Made by a program: the position numbers and the translations under genes
In this document: in pieces, positions 1 to 9,986 of the stretch
Position numbering within the stretch: the stretch's first letter is position 1
Layout of the letters: each line of letters begins with the position of its first letter
NCBI RefSeq assembly: GCF_900129635.1
Contig: NZ_FSRB01000001.1
Coordinates: 3,325,501 to 3,389,500 of the forward strand
Source of the DNA: Singulisphaera sp. GP187
Lineage (GTDB): Bacteria > Planctomycetota > Planctomycetia > Isosphaerales > Isosphaeraceae
Direction of reading: 5' to 3'
DNA: 64,000 nt
The notes under the pieces: generated by a model
What the model was told of the DNA's origin: nothing
The model's input: only the letters and a program-made list of their open reading frames with translations
The model's database searches: none

Positions 1-1
1 G

Positions 2-718
2 AAAAACTCGGACGCAACCACGGCCGTCAAGACTCTTGAAGGCGACTTTGCGAAGGCCCAAACCGAGCACAAAGAGGCGGTCAAGCGGCTGGACAACACG
101 ATTGCTCAGCTCACGGCGGACATCGAGACGATTCGCGGCGAGGCCACGGCGGCCCGTGGCGAAGTCGCCACCGCCCAGACCAACGCCAAGAGCGCGCTCG
201 AAGAGGCCGAGCATAGCCGCAACGAAGCGCAACGACTTCGCGAACAGAAGCTGGAGGTCGAAAAGCAGGCCAACGACTTCAAGCTCAAGCAAGCGGAATT
301 GAACGACCAGATCCGGATCCTCACTCGCGAACGTGACGTCGCCAAGAACAATGCCGACGTGCTCCGCGAGACCTCGGCCAAGTTCTCGTCGTTGCTGCGG
401 CAACATGGCCTTTCGGACGACATCACCCAGGTCAAGGGGCTGGAAAGCCCCCCCGCCGTCCACGGCGAGGTCGCTCGGGTCGACCAGAGCAATCGGGTCG
501 AATTGACGATCGGATCGGACGACGGCCTGGTCGTGGGCCACGAGCTGTTCCTCTGGAGGCTGAAGCCGAAGTCTGAGTATCTCGGCAAGGTGCGCATCGT
601 TTCCGTCGACCCGGACCGTGCCGTGGGCGTGGTGGTCGCACCGGGAACCGTCCAAGGCAAAAAGATAAAGGAGGGCGACATTGTCTCGTCCACGTTCCGC
701 AGCGGCCCGCGGAGCTAG
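2..718 (+). CDS. coiled-coil protein, 3' part (5' end outside window)
   Basis: The open frame runs in from the first bases without a stop, so the start lies upstream of the window; 238 residues are visible. The first ~130 visible residues are rich in Lys, Glu, Ala, Gln and Asp with heptad-like spacing, which looks like a long coiled coil. The last ~100 residues (after about 435) change to a compact beta-rich segment with 'VHGEVARVD', 'IGSDDGLVVGHEL' and a C-terminal 'GDIVSSTF'. This resembles the small beta domain seen at the C-terminus of several planctomycete coiled-coil proteins. No catalytic motif is visible and the function is unknown. The downstream membrane miniprotein overlaps its 3' end, so the two are probably co-translated and may act together at the envelope; that is inference. 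Confidence 0.75.
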   Translation, partial: KNSDATTAVKTLEGDFAKAQTEHKEAVKRLDNTIAQLTADIETIRGEATAARGEVATAQTNAKSALEEAEHSRNEAQRLREQKLEVEKQANDFKLKQAELNDQIRILTRERDVAKNNADVLRETSAKFSSLLRQHGLSDDITQVKGLESPPAVHGEVARVDQSNRVELTIGSDDGLVVGHELFLWRLKPKSEYLGKVRIVSVDPDRAVGVVVAPGTVQGKKIKEGDIVSSTFRSGPRS

Positions 719-959
719 CGGGGGAGCCCGAGCTGCCGGTCGCCCTGGCGTCTTTGTCCAGTCCCCGCGAAGCGACATCTTCGTTGCCCTGCTAGGCGTC
801 GCCCTCGGGGCCATGGTCCTCGGATGCCTCCTGCTCGTCCTGATCCTCCAACGCTACGAATTCACGACCAAGGCCGCGGCCCTGTTCACCCAGCCCGCAA
901 ACACCACCCTGGTCGCGCTCTCCGAAAATTCCGAACATTCGTTCAGTGTACGCTTGTAA
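681..959 (+). CDS. small single-span membrane protein
   Basis: A 92-residue protein starting at TTG (681) with 'gagggcga' just upstream; it overlaps the end of the preceding coiled-coil gene by 38 bases in another frame. Residues 1-25 are Arg/Gly/Ala rich. Residues ~32-58 form one strongly hydrophobic helix (IFVALLGVALGAMVLGCLL...), followed by a short polar tail. No family is recognised. The overlap and order suggest it is made together with the coiled-coil protein. The TTG start is inferred from its ribosome-binding site; no ATG lies before the hydrophobic segment in this frame. Confidence 0.55.
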   Translation: MSRPRSAAARGASGGARAAGRPGVFVQSPRSDIFVALLGVALGAMVLGCLLLVLILQRYEFTTKAAALFTQPANTTLVALSENSEHSFSVRL

Positions 960-1146
960 ACTGAACGGCGATCGAATAGAATGCCGTTGTCCGATCGAAC
1001 CCGCGTGCGTCACCGGGATCGATCGGGCGACGGCGTTTCGGTGTTTGACTCCCGAGGCGTCGTCCTTGCACCCGGTGTTTGATACCAGTCGAGGGCGGCG
1101 GGGCGATTGAAATCGCGCCCGCCCGATCCTCCGGGGGGCGTCAGCC

Positions 1147-1869
1147 ATGACTCAGCATCCCGACTTATTTGCGGCCCTCGCCGCACCCTTCGATTCCCAC
1201 GAACTCAAGCTCCGCTCGCAGAGCGGCCGCCAGCTCCACTACATCACGGCGCGAACCGTGATGAATCGACTCGACACCGTGCTCGGCCCCGAGAACTGGT
1301 GGGATCGTTACGTGCCGGGTGAAAACAGCGTCATGTGCGAGTTGACCATCCGGCTGCCCGATGGGTCGACCTTGACCAAGTCGGACGCCGGCGGTTACGC
1401 CGGAATGGCCGACTCGGGCGACGACGACAAGTCGGGCTACTCCGACGGATTCAAGCGGGCCGCCGTCAAGTTCGGAGTGGCCCGTTACCTGTACCGTGAC
1501 GGCGTTCCCGCCTTCGTGCAAGAGCGGACACCCGGAATCGAGCAGGCCGTTCCTGCCCCCGAGCCGCAACCGCAGCCGGCGCCGTCACCGGCTCGGTCAG
1601 CGACGGCCACTGCCACCGCTCATGGCGGCAATGGCGGGCCACCCCGCACGGGCAAGGCGCTCTTCGCATGGACGAAGGACCAGGAACAGCGCTACTCGGT
1701 CGGGCTTTTGAAGTACCTCAACAGTTGGGCGAAGCTGCAAGAATTTCCGGGCAGAATGGTGGACTGGGACGCCGAACAGGTGACGCTGGCCCATGGGGAG
1801 GCGTGCCGGAAGCTCCAGTCGATCCACGCAACGTCGTCCGAGGCCTACGAAGAAGCCCTTGCCAACTGA
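1147..1869 (+). CDS. Rad52/22-family single-strand annealing protein
   Basis: A 240-residue protein. Residues ~25-120 carry the Rad52/Rad22 family pattern: 'ITARTVMNRLDTVLGPENW', an aromatic 'WWDRY', a beta strand, 'SDAGGYAGM', and 'SGYSDGFKRAAVKFGVARYLY'. These proteins anneal complementary single strands in recombination and repair. A Pro/Ala/Gln-rich linker follows (~130-165), then a helical tail (~170-240) that may bind a partner. The start ATG at 1147 directly precedes the conserved domain. The gene is monocistronic and followed by a hairpin terminator. The family is also common on phages, but nothing else phage-like lies nearby, so a chromosomal repair role is favoured. Confidence 0.8.
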   Translation: MTQHPDLFAALAAPFDSHELKLRSQSGRQLHYITARTVMNRLDTVLGPENWWDRYVPGENSVMCELTIRLPDGSTLTKSDAGGYAGMADSGDDDKSGYSDGFKRAAVKFGVARYLYRDGVPAFVQERTPGIEQAVPAPEPQPQPAPSPARSATATATAHGGNGGPPRTGKALFAWTKDQEQRYSVGLLKYLNSWAKLQEFPGRMVDWDAEQVTLAHGEACRKLQSIHATSSEAYEEALAN

Positions 1870-1933
1870 GCCAAGAGTCGATTCTCGGACTCGCCCCACT
1901 TGCCAGTGGGATCGAGTGGGTGGACTCTGGTCG

Positions 1934-1974
1934 AATACCCCGGTCGCCGCATCCGCGGCCGCCGGGGTATTTTC
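1934..1974 (+). terminator. hairpin terminator between convergent genes
   Basis: A perfect 10-bp stem AATACCCCGG (1934-1943) pairs with CCGGGGTATT (1962-1971) and runs into a short T tract. It lies between the Rad52-family gene and the convergent acyltransferase and could serve both. Confidence 0.7.
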
Positions 1975-1999
1975 GTTGCGGGACAAGTCGCGGCCGCGG

Positions 2000-3094
2000 T
2001 CAGGCCCTGATTCCACTGAACCGCGAAGCGTTGAGGGACTGAGCAAGCGGTCTCGGGGTCGGCCCACCGTAGCGGAACCGTTCTTTCAGATTCGCGATCG
2101 GTTGTTCGATCCAATGCCAGGAGACCGACGCGACAGCGATGGTCACTCCCACTTTAACGACATCCAGCCAAAGTGGTTCGCCCAAATTCAGATGCCGGGC
2201 GAGCGCCCAGATCAGAATGAAGACGAATGAATGGAACAGGTAAATCCCGTAACTGACCTTCCCGAGATAACCCAGGCGACTATCACGTAAAATACGAAGG
2301 CTGGGATGGCCCGTATTGAGGATGACGAGCCCGATGAGACTGAAGTAAAGCAAGTTCCACGAGAGGATCATGAGTGAGGGCAATAACGACATCTCACCGA
2401 AATTCATTCCAAGCGTGGTGGCGGTTGTCGTCGCCGCACAGGCAACTGCGAATAAACAGGTGAGGCTCAGGCCGAGTTGGATCTTGTCTCGATGCCGCTC
2501 CACCTGCTCACGCTCGATAAAGATCACGGCCAACATCGACCCGAACGCAAATCCATCGCAGCGTGCCAGGAGCAGCCACCAATGAAATCCAACGCTTCGC
2601 ATGATCACGGACATGACAACAAGCGCCACGGATACGGGGATGAGCCGACGCCGGCCCAGGAGGAGCACCATGATCGGCCAGAAGAAGAAAAACTGCTCTT
2701 CAAGCGCGAGGCTCCAGGTATGTTCAAAATACCAACTGAATGCCGGAATCGCGTCCGACCAATATCGCGTGATGTTCTGCGTAAAAGTCAAGTAGTAAGG
2801 GAGTCCATCCATCGGGAACGACTTGGGAAGCCAAGGATTCACCAAGATCAAAAGGATGACCGCAATATAATAAATCGGCCAAATTCGTAGCCAACGCCGC
2901 ACCGAGAAGGTGAACAGAAAGCCAACCCCATCTCCTTTTTTAAGAATGATCGATGTTAGGAGATAGCCGGATAGGATGAAGAAGAGGTCGACACGGACCC
3001 CATGGAGAGCGAACGCCTGCGGTTTCAGATGGTAGATCATCACCGACATCGCCGCGAGCCCGCGAATCGCGTCTAGCTCCGTGATTCTGCGCAT
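2000..3094 (-). CDS. acyltransferase 3 family membrane protein (OafA-like)
   Basis: A 364-residue integral membrane protein starting 'MRRITELDAIRGLAAMSVMIYHL', the standard N-terminal signature of acyltransferase-3 proteins, with the catalytic-type His in 'IYHL'. About ten hydrophobic segments follow. These enzymes O-acetylate or O-acylate surface sugars at the inner membrane. The ATG at 3094 is chosen over the upstream frame start because the family signature begins there and GGAGGC sits just upstream. Base composition is visibly lower in G+C than the flanking genes, suggesting later acquisition. The acceptor is unknown. Confidence 0.85.
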   Translation of the reverse strand: MRRITELDAIRGLAAMSVMIYHLKPQAFALHGVRVDLFFILSGYLLTSIILKKGDGVGFLFTFSVRRWLRIWPIYYIAVILLILVNPWLPKSFPMDGLPYYLTFTQNITRYWSDAIPAFSWYFEHTWSLALEEQFFFFWPIMVLLLGRRRLIPVSVALVVMSVIMRSVGFHWWLLLARCDGFAFGSMLAVIFIEREQVERHRDKIQLGLSLTCLFAVACAATTTATTLGMNFGEMSLLPSLMILSWNLLYFSLIGLVILNTGHPSLRILRDSRLGYLGKVSYGIYLFHSFVFILIWALARHLNLGEPLWLDVVKVGVTIAVASVSWHWIEQPIANLKERFRYGGPTPRPLAQSLNASRFSGIRA

Positions 3095-4118
3095 AGGGGG
3101 GCCTCCGTACCACTCTCTTGGTGCGTCCCTGCCGAGTTGAAGTGGCTTAACCCTACTAAGAGCTTCGGCGACATTCAAGTAAAAAAATGTGACGATGACA
3201 GTCGTAGTGTGTGGGTAATGTGAACACATTCATGGAATGAACTCGATCTGCCGGACGCCCCTTCTTTCGCTCCTTCCACATTCTGCCAACACCAACGCCC
3301 GTTCACACGTTCACTAAGTCACCGCAAACCACGAACAGGTTGCGACTTACGTCAGAGCGTGATTTTTGTTCTGGTCGTGGCGCCGCGCCGGTTGGAATTG
3401 GCGGCAAACGCCCGCCTGATTCGAAAAAGGCACCGGCTCAATTTCGTCGGTTGGGCCAGTCGGACTCGGGCTCGTACTCAAGGCGATCCCCCCGTTTGGG
3501 CATCGACCGAGCGGACCGGCATTCTTATCAAGGGGCGAAGTCTGCCGAGGCCTCCCCCCCCTCCATTTGACATCATGCCCCGAACACTCCAAAATTTCTT
3601 TGTCTGGAGTATGATGACAGGCTCGTCCGTCAAAAAGATTGGGTTCTAACGGTCGAAGTGGCCGATGACCAATGGAGTGACGATGCCGGAACGGTCGACC
3701 CGGGGAGAACGGAGTCACGGCGACCTGGATTGGATCGACGGCCTGATTAAGACGGGTCAAGCTTCAACGAAGTGAATCGGTCCTTGATGCCCATTTCCCC
3801 TCGATCCCTTGGGTGAGCCAAGGCAAGGTTCGGCTCTCGATCCGCTCCGAGGACTCCGGCCGAAACCCTCAAGGTTGGGGTCGAATCCGGACCATTCGAT
3901 CGCCTGTCGCATTGTCGCCCGAACCACCCGATTTGTTCGCGATGCCGTGGCTCATTTTCAACGACGCATGACAATGAGAATTTCCAACGAGAATGCTGAG
4001 ACGCCCAGGGAGGAAGCTCGATCCCGAGCGATGAACCCCGGCAGAGGTCGGAGGATCGCGCCGGCCTGATCGGGTTTTCGTCGTTCGACCTCAGTCAGAA
4101 GTAATTTAAGGACGCGTC
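3095..4118. other. 1-kb intergenic region
   Basis: No convincing gene on either strand; the short open frames (for example 3347-3760 minus, 3809-4069 plus) have no recognisable domain. One sigma-70-like promoter candidate on the plus strand is TTGACA (3567-3572), 17 bases, CAAAAT (3590-3595), but it is ~520 bases upstream of the GH57 start. A 36-codon frame at 3666 (MTNGVTMPER...) has no further support. Confidence 0.5.
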
Positions 4119-6308
4119 ATGCCTACCGTCTCCCTGGCCCTGATGTGGCACCAACACCAGCCTTACTATCCTGACGACGTCGCCGGTGAAAACCCGATGC
4201 CCTGGGTCCGACTCCACGGCACGAAAGACTATCTGGGCATGGCGCTTCACCTTGAGGAAGTGCCCGAGTTTCGCTGCACGATCAATCTGGTCCCGAGCTT
4301 ACTCGTGCAGGTTGAAGCCTACGTGCAGGGCGCGACCGACAAGCACCTTCGCGTCTCGCGGCTTCCGGCCGACGGGATGGACCATGACGATGCGCTCTAC
4401 CTGCTCGACAACTTCTTCATGGCTCATGCCGACGCCATGATCCGCCCGCACCCGCGCTACAACGAACTCTACCACCAGCGCGGACTCGGGGTCGATTCCG
4501 CCGAGCAGGCGCTCCCCCGGTTCCGCGAACGCGACCTCCGCGACCTGCAAGTCTGGTCGAACCTGAGCTGGATGCACCCGATCCTGTTCGAGAAAGACCC
4601 CGAGCTCGCCGAGTTCAAGGCCAAGGGCAGACGCTACACCGAGGACGACAAGCAGTGGCTGCTGGACAAACAGCGTGAACTCCTCGCACAGATCATTCCA
4701 CTCCACCGCAAGCTCGCCGACCGCGGTCAGGTCGAGCTCACCACGACCCCCTTTTACCACCCGATCATCCCCCTGCTCTTCGACAAGCGGCTGGCCCGCG
4801 AGGCCATGCCCGACGTGAACCTGCCCGGCTATCGCGACGGCTACCTCGACGACGCCGAGGTTCACGTGAAACGGGCCGTCGAGAGCCACCAGAAGCATTT
4901 CGGCGAGCGGCCCCGCGGGATGTGGCCGAGCGAGGGGTCGGTCTGTCAGGCGATGATTCCGCTGCTGGAACGCCACGGCATCGAGTGGATCGCCACCGAC
5001 GAAGAAATCCTCGGCGCCTCGACCCACGGCAAGGTCGGCCGCGATAGCCGCGGCCACGTCCGCCACCCCGAACTCCTCTACCGCGCCTGGAAGGTGGCCG
5101 AGCAAGGGAGCGAGCTCGGCATCGTCTTCCGCGACCACTCGATGTCCGACCAGGTCGGATTCCACTATCAACGTAGTCCCGGCCCGGCCGCCGCCAGCGA
5201 CTTCCTCGGCAAGCTCCACGCAATCGGTGACGCTTGCCGCCAGAATCCGGCCACCCTCGTCCCCGTGATTCTCGACGGCGAAAACTGCTGGGAGTACTAC
5301 CCCGACGGCGGCGTCTCGTTCCTCCGCTCGCTCTATCAGAGCGCGGCCCGTGACTCCCGGGTCAAGCCGGTGACCGTGGGCGAGTTCCTCCGCGCCCACC
5401 CTCCGGCCGACTCGCTCCCTCGGCTCTTCTCGGGGAGCTGGATCAGCCACAACTTCGCGATCTGGATCGGCCACCCCGAGGACAACCGCGCCTGGGACGC
5501 CCTCCATGCCACCCGGGAGTTCCTCGTCCGCGAGGTCGAGACCGGCCGACACGGCTCCGAGATCCTGGCGCGGGCCTGGGACGAAATCTACATCGCCGAA
5601 GGCTCCGACTGGTTCTGGTGGTACGGCGACGATCACTCGAGCGCTCTCGACGCCCTGTTCGATCACCTGTTCCGCAAGCACCTGCGGAACGTCTATACCT
5701 TGCTGGCCCAAGACCCTCCCGGCAGCCTGTTCACGCCGATCTCCCAGGCGGTGAGCCACCGGCCGATCCACGATCAGCCCACCAGCTTCCTCAACGTGAA
5801 GGTCGACGGCCGCTCGTCCTACTTCGAGTGGATCAATGCCGCTCGCTACCTTTGCGGCAATGAGCGGGGGACGATGGCCCTCGTCACGCGCGGACCGCTT
5901 CACACCATCTGGTTCGGGTTCAGCGCCGATCGGCTCCTGATCCGGGTCGATACCGATGGCGGCCCCGCCAGCGAGCGACTGGCCGAGGTGAGCCAGCTTC
6001 GCGTCGGGTTTGTCGATCCGGCCGAGTGGGAGATCGTGGTCGAGAATCCATCGCTCCCCAGGCCGACGGCCCGGATCAACCACGCCGGCCAGCCCTCCAG
6101 CAACGGAACGACCGTGGAGGCCGCGACCGGCAAGATCCTCGAGTTGGCCGTCCCGTTCGGTCGCCTCGGACTTCGCGCCGACGACCCGATTCGGTTCTAC
6201 GTCGAGTTGATCGAAGGCGAGTCGAGCCTCGATCGAGCACCACGCGAGGGCATCTTCGAGTTGTCCGTCCCGACTCCCGACTTCGAACGTATTTTGTGGC
6301 AAGTCTGA
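4119..6308 (+). CDS. glycoside hydrolase family 57 (alpha-glucan-active)
   Basis: A 729-residue GH57 protein. The N-terminus has the family region I 'WHQHQPYY' (residues 10-17). The nucleophile region is 'MWPSEGSV' with predicted nucleophile Glu272, and the acid/base region is '[12 protein letters not shown]' with predicted Asp386. The catalytic barrel fills ~1-480. A C-terminal helical and beta domain (~500-729) resembles extensions of alpha-amylase or amylopullulanase-like GH57 members. There is no signal peptide, so it probably acts in the cytoplasm on glycogen or maltodextrins. AAGGA lies 7 bases upstream of the ATG. It heads the cassette with a GalT-like enzyme and a second GH57. Exact specificity (hydrolase or transferase) cannot be read from sequence. 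Confidence 0.88.
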   Translation: MPTVSLALMWHQHQPYYPDDVAGENPMPWVRLHGTKDYLGMALHLEEVPEFRCTINLVPSLLVQVEAYVQGATDKHLRVSRLPADGMDHDDALYLLDNFFMAHADAMIRPHPRYNELYHQRGLGVDSAEQALPRFRERDLRDLQVWSNLSWMHPILFEKDPELAEFKAKGRRYTEDDKQWLLDKQRELLAQIIPLHRKLADRGQVELTTTPFYHPIIPLLFDKRLAREAMPDVNLPGYRDGYLDDAEVHVKRAVESHQKHFGERPRGMWPSEGSVCQAMIPLLERHGIEWIATDEEILGASTHGKVGRDSRGHVRHPELLYRAWKVAEQGSELGIVFRDHSMSDQVGFHYQRSPGPAAASDFLGKLHAIGDACRQNPATLVPVILDGENCWEYYPDGGVSFLRSLYQSAARDSRVKPVTVGEFLRAHPPADSLPRLFSGSWISHNFAIWIGHPEDNRAWDALHATREFLVREVETGRHGSEILARAWDEIYIAEGSDWFWWYGDDHSSALDALFDHLFRKHLRNVYTLLAQDPPGSLFTPISQAVSHRPIHDQPTSFLNVKVDGRSSYFEWINAARYLCGNERGTMALVTRGPLHTIWFGFSADRLLIRVDTDGGPASERLAEVSQLRVGFVDPAEWEIVVENPSLPRPTARINHAGQPSSNGTTVEAATGKILELAVPFGRLGLRADDPIRFYVELIEGESSLDRAPREGIFELSVPTPDFERILWQV

Positions 6309-6397
6309 GGTCCCACCGGATGGCGAACCTCGCCCAGCCCGGCCAAGATCCAAAGGCTTGCCGGATGAACCTCGGATCGCATGCGTGAAAACCCGGG

Positions 6398-6481
6398 CTG
6401 ACTCTTGTAGGGTGGGCACGGCCCACCAGGTTTCGCCTTCGAGAAGTCAAAAGGCTTGGTGGGCCGTGCCCACCCTACAAG
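6398..6481. repeat. MITE-like inverted repeat, copy 1
   Basis: Two 25-base arms (6404-6428 and 6457-6481) are perfect reverse complements. Each arm contains the hairpin core GGTGGGC-CGT-GCCCACC or its complement. The flank 'CTGACTCTTG' (6398-6407) and the inner 'TCAAAAG' recur in the copy at 56.9 kb. It sits in the leader of the GalT-like gene. Confidence 0.8.
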
Positions 6482-6546
6482 ACACCAGCGCCCCCACGCT
6501 CGAAGCTCCCCAGGATTGCTCAACGTCTAGTGAGAGGAGGCTCAAA

Positions 6547-7593
6547 ATGCCCGAACTGCGTAAGGATCCGATCGTCGGTCGCTGGGTGATCATCGCGCAC
6601 GAGCGGGCAAAGCGACCTCACGACTTCAGTGGCGAGGCGCAGTTGCAGGCCGAGGCGAGCTTCTGCCCGTTCTGCGAAGGCAACGAGGACAAGACACCGC
6701 CCGAGATCGTCGCCTATCGCGAACGTGGGACCCGGCCCAATGGGCCCGGTTGGCGGATCCGGGTCGTCCCCAACAAGTTCCCCGCGTTGAAGATCGAGGG
6801 GAACCTGAACAAGCGTGGTGAGGGGATCTACGACAAGATGGCGGGCGTCGGCGCCCACGAGGTCATCATCGAGAGTCCTCAACACCACATCAGTCTCCCC
6901 GAGCTCCCCGAAGAGAACGTTCGCGAGATCCTTTGGGTCTACCGCGATCGGCTGGTCGACCTCAAAAAGGATTCGCGGCTGGTCCACGGCATGCTCTTTA
7001 AGAACGTGGGATCGGCCGCGGGCGCCAGCCTGGAGCACACTCACAGCCAGTTGATCGTCACCCCGATCGTGCCGATCTCGGTCTGGGAGGAGATGACCGG
7101 CTCCCTCGAGTTCTTCAACTACCGTGGGCGTTGTATCTACTGCGACATGGTCCAACAAGAGCTCTCCACCGAGAAGCGGATCGTGCTCGACACCTCGCAC
7201 TTCACCGCCTTTTGCCCGTACGCGAGCCGCTTCCCGTTTGAGACCTGGATCGTCCCCAAGACCCATTCGAGCCACTTCGAGAACATCCCGAAGCAAGGGG
7301 TCGACGACCTCGCGACCGTGCTGCGGCAGGTCCTCGGCAAGCTCGAGCTGGCGTTGGACAACCCCGCCTACAACTACATCATCCATACCTCGCCGTTCGA
7401 CCACCAAGAACTGCCTCATTACCACTGGCACATCGAGATCATCCCCCGGCTCTCCAAGGTCGCCGGGTTCGAGTGGGGATCGGGCTTCTACATCAACCCG
7501 GTTCCCCCCGAAGACGCAGCCGCCTTCCTGCGCGAGACCGAGTATCCCCAAACGCCGACGCCCCTGATGAATCTGGGGACCGGCCTTGCTTGA
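6547..7593 (+). CDS. galT: GalT-like hexose-1-phosphate nucleotidyltransferase
   Basis: A 348-residue HIT-superfamily protein. 'FCPFCEGNE' (residues ~38-46) supplies the Cys-X2-Cys zinc ligands. '[12 protein letters not shown]' holds the His-X-His-X-Gln active site whose first His forms the nucleotidyl-enzyme intermediate, and 'HYHWHIEI' completes the second half. The family transfers UMP between UDP-glucose and galactose-1-phosphate; a close relative in plants is ADP-glucose phosphorylase. Position between two GH57 genes, with no galK or galE in view, makes a role in storage-glucan metabolism as likely as the Leloir pathway. The start at 6547 is set by 'agaggagg' upstream; the longer frame runs through the repeat element and is not used. 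Confidence 0.82.
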   Translation: MPELRKDPIVGRWVIIAHERAKRPHDFSGEAQLQAEASFCPFCEGNEDKTPPEIVAYRERGTRPNGPGWRIRVVPNKFPALKIEGNLNKRGEGIYDKMAGVGAHEVIIESPQHHISLPELPEENVREILWVYRDRLVDLKKDSRLVHGMLFKNVGSAAGASLEHTHSQLIVTPIVPISVWEEMTGSLEFFNYRGRCIYCDMVQQELSTEKRIVLDTSHFTAFCPYASRFPFETWIVPKTHSSHFENIPKQGVDDLATVLRQVLGKLELALDNPAYNYIIHTSPFDHQELPHYHWHIEIIPRLSKVAGFEWGSGFYINPVPPEDAAAFLRETEYPQTPTPLMNLGTGLA

Positions 7594-7753
7594 GGGGTCG
7601 AAAGGGGCCAAACCGGCCCCCTTCTCAATTGTCGCCAATCGGCCTCCGGAATCGATCGGCGGTCCCGACAATCGGGATTGGCGATCGGGGGAGGCTTCTG
7701 CGAGGATGGAATCGCTCGCCACACACGGCCGCTGACTGCCAAGAGGGCTTCCC

Positions 7754-9952
7754 ATGTCCGCTGTCCGCCTGATCCTCGCCTTGCACAACCACCAGCCCGT
7801 GGGCAATTTCGACGGCGTCTTCGAGGGAGCCTACCGCGATAGCTACCTGCCGTTCCTGGACGTTCTGGAAGGCTACCCCGAAATCCCGTTCGCGTTGCAT
7901 ACCTCGGGGCCGCTCCTGGAGTGGCTGGCCGAGCGCAAGCCCGAGTACATCGCCCGGGTTCGCGCGTTGGTGGAAACCGGTCGGGTCGAGATCCTCGGCG
8001 GCGGCTTCTACGAACCGATCATGACCATGATCCCCCACCGCGACCGGGTGGGGCAGATCCGCGCCTATTCGAGCTACCTGAACGACCTCCTCGGCGCCAC
8101 CATTCGCGGCATCTGGATGCCGGAGCGCGTCTGGGAACAGCACCTCGTCCTCGCCCTGGCCGAGGCGGGCATCGAGTACACGATTCTCGACGACTTCCAC
8201 TTCCAGCGCGCCGGGCTGAGCGAGTCAGAACTCTTCGGCTATTACCTCACGGAAGACGAAGGCCGGCTCCTCAAGGTCTTTCCAGGCGCGGAGCGGCTCC
8301 GCTACACGATCCCGTTCCAGGAGCCGCACGCCACCTACGAATTCCTCCGGCATCTGGCCGACCATCACCCCGGCTCGACCGTCGTCTTCGCCGATGACGG
8401 CGAAAAGTTCGGCTCCTGGCCTGACACCCATGACCACGTCTACACCCGCGGCTGGCTCCGCCGGTTCTGCGACATGATCGCCGGCAACCGCGATTGGATC
8501 GAGCCGACAACCCTGGCGCGGGCCGTCGACGAGACGCTCCCCTTGGGCAAAATCTACTTGCCCGACAGCTCCTACCGCGAGATGACCGAGTGGGCCCTGC
8601 CCGCGTCCCGGTTGACCGCCTACCAGGAGTCGATCCGCCAGACCGCGAACGATCCGGGCACCGAACGGCTCAAGCCGTTCCTCCGCGCGGGGGGTAACTG
8701 GCGAAACTTCAAAGCGCGTTATTCCGAGAGCGACGAGATGTACGCCCGGATGCTCGAGCTGTCGCGCCGGCTCGCCCTCGCCGAGGCGAACCCGGCCGTC
8801 GATCCCGACTATCTCGACGTGGCGCGGCAAGAGCTCTACCGAGGCCAGTGCAACTGCCCGTACTGGCACGGCGCGTTCGGCGGGCTCTACCTCCCCCACC
8901 TCCGGAACGCGATCTATCGTAGCCTGATCGCGTCTCACAACGCCTTGGATGACGCCGAGGGCAAGGCAGGCCCGCGCGTTTCGCTCGATGTGGCCGACTT
9001 CAACCTCGACGCTCGGCAGGAGGTTCGCCTCGAGAACGACCGGCTCGTCGCCTACGTCCGCCCCGCGACGGGGGGACACATCTACGAGCTCGACGACCGG
9101 CGCGTGCTGACCAACTTGCTGGCCACGCTCGACCGCCGCCCCGAGGCCTACCACGGGGTGATTGCCGCCGCCGCGCAGTCCGGCACCGGCCATTACGACG
9201 GGCCGGCGATCATCAGTGACCGGCTCGTGATGAAGCAGGAGGGACTCGACCGGCTCTTGGTCTACGACCGGCATCCTCGCAAGGGCCTCGTCGATCATTT
9301 CTACGCGAAGGACGTCACGCTCCAGGAACTGGTGGAATGCCAGGACGTCGAGCAAGGGGACTTCCTCGTGGGTGCTTACCACTCCCGCGTCCAACGGACC
9401 GCCGATCGTGTCGCCCTGATCATGGACCGTCCCGGCTGGGCGGAGGGGCACCGGATCCAGATCCGCAAGACGATCGAGCTGAGCGCAGACTCCTCGAGCC
9501 TTGAGGTTCACTACGTCCTGGAGGAGCTTCCGCTCGACACCACACTCCACTTCGCCGTCGAGATGAACTTCGCGGCGATGGCCGGCCGCGCCGGTGACCG
9601 CTACTTCCGCGACGGGGCGGGCGGCCGGCTCGGGATGCTCGACACGCGGCTCGACCTGGCCCGAACCGACGCGCTGGAGTTGGTGGACGAATGGCTCGAC
9701 CTCTCGGTTCAGCTCCAGTGGTCGAACCCGGCAGGCCTCTGGTGCTTCCCGATCGAGACGGTCAGCCAGAGTGAGGGGGGTTTCGAAGGGGTCTACCAGA
9801 GTTCGGCGGTGATCCCTCACTGGTTCGTGCGGGGCGACGAGTCGCGACGCTGGGAGGTCCGGATCCGCTGGACGTTCGACGAAGCCCAAGCGAACGGCAA
9901 GGCGTCGCTCGTTCCCGAGGTCGTTCGTTCCCGAGTGACCGTGACCCCATGA
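7754..9952 (+). CDS. GH57 4-alpha-glucanotransferase / amylase
   Basis: A 732-residue protein with GH57 region I 'LHNHQP' (11-15), 'WMPERVWEQ' with predicted nucleophile Glu124, and 'VFADDGEKFGSWP' with predicted acid/base Asp214. These positions nearly coincide with the catalytic residues of the well-studied Thermococcus litoralis 4-alpha-glucanotransferase, which supports that subfamily. The C-terminal half (~300-732) corresponds to the DUF1925/DUF1926 domains that accompany it. It would rearrange maltodextrins or glycogen in the cytoplasm. 'aagaggg' precedes the ATG. It follows the GalT-like gene by 160 bases and precedes DUF58 by 34 bases. Confidence 0.9.
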   Translation: MSAVRLILALHNHQPVGNFDGVFEGAYRDSYLPFLDVLEGYPEIPFALHTSGPLLEWLAERKPEYIARVRALVETGRVEILGGGFYEPIMTMIPHRDRVGQIRAYSSYLNDLLGATIRGIWMPERVWEQHLVLALAEAGIEYTILDDFHFQRAGLSESELFGYYLTEDEGRLLKVFPGAERLRYTIPFQEPHATYEFLRHLADHHPGSTVVFADDGEKFGSWPDTHDHVYTRGWLRRFCDMIAGNRDWIEPTTLARAVDETLPLGKIYLPDSSYREMTEWALPASRLTAYQESIRQTANDPGTERLKPFLRAGGNWRNFKARYSESDEMYARMLELSRRLALAEANPAVDPDYLDVARQELYRGQCNCPYWHGAFGGLYLPHLRNAIYRSLIASHNALDDAEGKAGPRVSLDVADFNLDARQEVRLENDRLVAYVRPATGGHIYELDDRRVLTNLLATLDRRPEAYHGVIAAAAQSGTGHYDGPAIISDRLVMKQEGLDRLLVYDRHPRKGLVDHFYAKDVTLQELVECQDVEQGDFLVGAYHSRVQRTADRVALIMDRPGWAEGHRIQIRKTIELSADSSSLEVHYVLEELPLDTTLHFAVEMNFAAMAGRAGDRYFRDGAGGRLGMLDTRLDLARTDALELVDEWLDLSVQLQWSNPAGLWCFPIETVSQSEGGFEGVYQSSAVIPHWFVRGDESRRWEVRIRWTFDEAQANGKASLVPEVVRSRVTVTP

Positions 9953-9986
9953 CCATGTCCCTGTCCTTGACGCGACTCGACGAGCC

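Noticed and set aside
1147..1869. Rad52-family gene as evidence for a prophage
   Set aside because: No integrase, capsid, terminase or att-like repeats nearby; the gene stands alone with its own terminator.
3666..3776. 36-codon frame starting MTNGVTMPER before the GH57 gene
   Set aside because: Short, no clear ribosome-binding site, no known homologue by eye.
4299..6419. 706-codon open frame on the minus strand opposite the first GH57 gene
   Set aside because: It mirrors the GH57 gene in a high-G+C frame, has repetitive Val/Glu/Asp/Arg composition, and no motif; a shadow of the real gene.
6520..7806. 428-codon minus-strand frame opposite the GalT-like gene
   Set aside because: Antisense shadow with no domain; the plus strand has catalytic motifs and a ribosome-binding site.
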